From Oceanithermus profundus DSM 14977 (lineage in GTDB: Bacteria; Deinococcota; Deinococci; Deinococcales; Marinithermaceae), in assembly GCF_000183745.1 (NCBI RefSeq), contig NC_014761.1:496001-560000 (forward strand): DNA of 64,000 nt, read 5' to 3'. Each line of letters begins with the position of its first letter. The first letter of the stretch is position 1. The notes under the pieces were generated by a model that was not told the DNA's origin, did no database searches, and saw nothing but the letters and a program-made list of their open reading frames with translations. Position numbers and translations under genes: made by a program. This document shows positions 63,095 through 64,000 of this stretch, piece after piece.

Positions 63095-63127
63095 GTTTAC
63101 CTCCTGTTAACCTCGCCGCCCCAGGCT
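63095..63127 (+). promoter_or_regulatory. PhoB-type direct-repeat promoter of the lipoprotein gene
   Basis: GTTTAC (63095-63100), CTCCT, GTTAAC (63106-63111), 10 nt, then CAGGCT (63122-63127) in the -10 place. Immediately after, a hairpin CCAGGCT-GT-AGCCTGG (63121-63136) covers part of the GGAGG ribosome site (63135-63139). Confidence 0.6.
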
Positions 63128-63145
63128 GTAGCCTGGAGGTTCAAG

Positions 63146-64000
63146 ATGAGGATCAAAGGAGTACAAGGTTTACTCGCACTCACCACGTTGTTGGTGCTCG
63201 CCGCCTGCGGCACCCAGCCCGGCGCGAACACCGCCACGTCGGTCACCCTCGCGGGTGTGGTGGGTGGCACGGACGCCAACCCCACGCTTTCGGGTCAGGC
63301 GCTCGACCTTTCGTCGGCCAGCGTCACCGTCAACGGCGACGCCGTGCAGACGAGCGTGCGGCCCGGCATGTTCATCTACGCCCAGGGTGTGAGCCAGGGC
63401 GGCACCACCCGGGTGCAGTCGGTGGACGTGCAGATCGAGGTCAAGGGTCCGATCGAGAGCGTCGACGTCGCCGCCTCCCTGCTCACCCTGGTCGGGCAGA
63501 CCGTGAGCGTGGACGCGCTCACCCGCATCTACGAGGAGAACCCCGACGACACCTACACCACGCTGGCCCTCGCCGATCTGCAGCCGGGCGACTACGTCGA
63601 GGTCTCGGGCACCCGCCAGGCCGACGGCTCGGTGCTGGCCACCCGGATCGAGCGCAAGCTGGTGAGCTCCAGCGACCCCGAATACGGGCAGGTGGAGGTC
63701 AAGGGCACCGCGACCAACCTCGACACGACCGCGATGACCTTCGATCTGGGGGCCTATGCGGTGGATTACAGCGGAGCCACCGTCGAGGGCACCCCGGCCG
63801 AGGGCGCGTTCGTCGAGGTCAAGGGCCAGATCGACACCGCGGCGATGACGATCACCGCCACCAAGGTGGAGTTCAAGTCCGGGGACGCGGGGATGGACCA
63901 CGACGGCGACAAGGCGGAGCTCTACGGTCCGGTGGTCAACCTGGACGAGGCGGCCATGACCTTCGAGCTCGGCGGCTTCCTGGTCGACTACGGCAGCGCC
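63146..64000 (+). CDS. DUF5666-like repeat lipoprotein (runs off the window)
   Basis: 285 codons visible, no stop before the window end. Lipoprotein signal MRIKGVQGLLALTTLLVLAA followed by the lipobox Cys (LAAC). The mature part consists of repeated OB-like beta units, each with an EVKG or similar turn: VQIEVKGPIESVDVAASLLT, QVEVKGTATNLDTTAMTFDL, FVEVKGQIDTAAMTITATKV, AELYGPVVNLDEAAMTFEL. This layout fits DUF5666 proteins. Outer-face anchored; function unknown. Confidence 0.85.
   Translation, partial: MRIKGVQGLLALTTLLVLAACGTQPGANTATSVTLAGVVGGTDANPTLSGQALDLSSASVTVNGDAVQTSVRPGMFIYAQGVSQGGTTRVQSVDVQIEVKGPIESVDVAASLLTLVGQTVSVDALTRIYEENPDDTYTTLALADLQPGDYVEVSGTRQADGSVLATRIERKLVSSSDPEYGQVEVKGTATNLDTTAMTFDLGAYAVDYSGATVEGTPAEGAFVEVKGQIDTAAMTITATKVEFKSGDAGMDHDGDKAELYGPVVNLDEAAMTFELGGFLVDYGSA

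Overview
The window is high-GC DNA with densely packed, often overlapping genes. Its content points to a thermophile of the Deinococcota (order Thermales, for example a marine genus such as Oceanithermus or Marinithermus). The clues are a fused heme O/heme A synthase gene beside a cytochrome-c-fused oxidase subunit II, a Thermus-type M32 carboxypeptidase, many GTG and TTG starts, and a phosphatase gene with a leaderless-type promoter. The genus is an inference; no rRNA is present.

Layout. 1-6.5 kb: oxidase subunit II genes, the ctaA/ctaB fusion, pckA, a DedA protein and a cation antiporter, all on the minus strand. 6.5-12.1 kb: tRNA-Lys, then a Nudix/nicotinate phosphoribosyltransferase pair facing (and overlapping) a meaB-usp-ridA-PP2C cluster. 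12.2-19.4 kb: a sugar operon (binding protein, two permeases, PfkB kinase, GH31 glucosidase) and a kinase-like protein lacking its catalytic motif. 19.4-25.5 kb: M32 carboxypeptidase, peptide ABC transporter and M20 peptidase. 25.5-31.6 kb: an AT-richer accessory island with unknown small membrane and Cys-containing proteins, broken genes, and repeated fragments of neighbouring genes' 3' ends. 31.6-36.1 kb: ABC-2 exporter, PfpI, Nudix, MazG, prepilin peptidase. 36.3-42.5 kb: a compact type IV pilus/type II secretion-like assembly operon. 42.7-48.2 kb: an unknown protein, a GAF-GGDEF-EAL protein, tRNA-Arg, a CPBP protease, an epimerase and tRNA-Ala. 48.3-53.1 kb: the conserved rplU-rpmA-obgE-nadD-yqeK-LCP-rsfS-yraN block.

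53.1-64 kb is the most striking part. It holds a SHOCT protein, an OmpR/PhoB-type two-component system, a CueP-like copper protein, a multicopper oxidase, a DUF3105 protein and a His-rich CopB-type copper ATPase. Then comes a tightly coupled run: DUF302, SHOCT, coiled-coil, DOMON, PspA and rhodanese proteins, and finally a DUF5666-like lipoprotein. Four promoters here, plus one at 42.65 kb, share a direct repeat of the form STTWAY-N5-STTWAY placed exactly 10 nt upstream of a -10-like hexamer, as in PhoB-activated promoters. I infer one regulon that joins copper handling in the envelope to a Psp-like membrane module.
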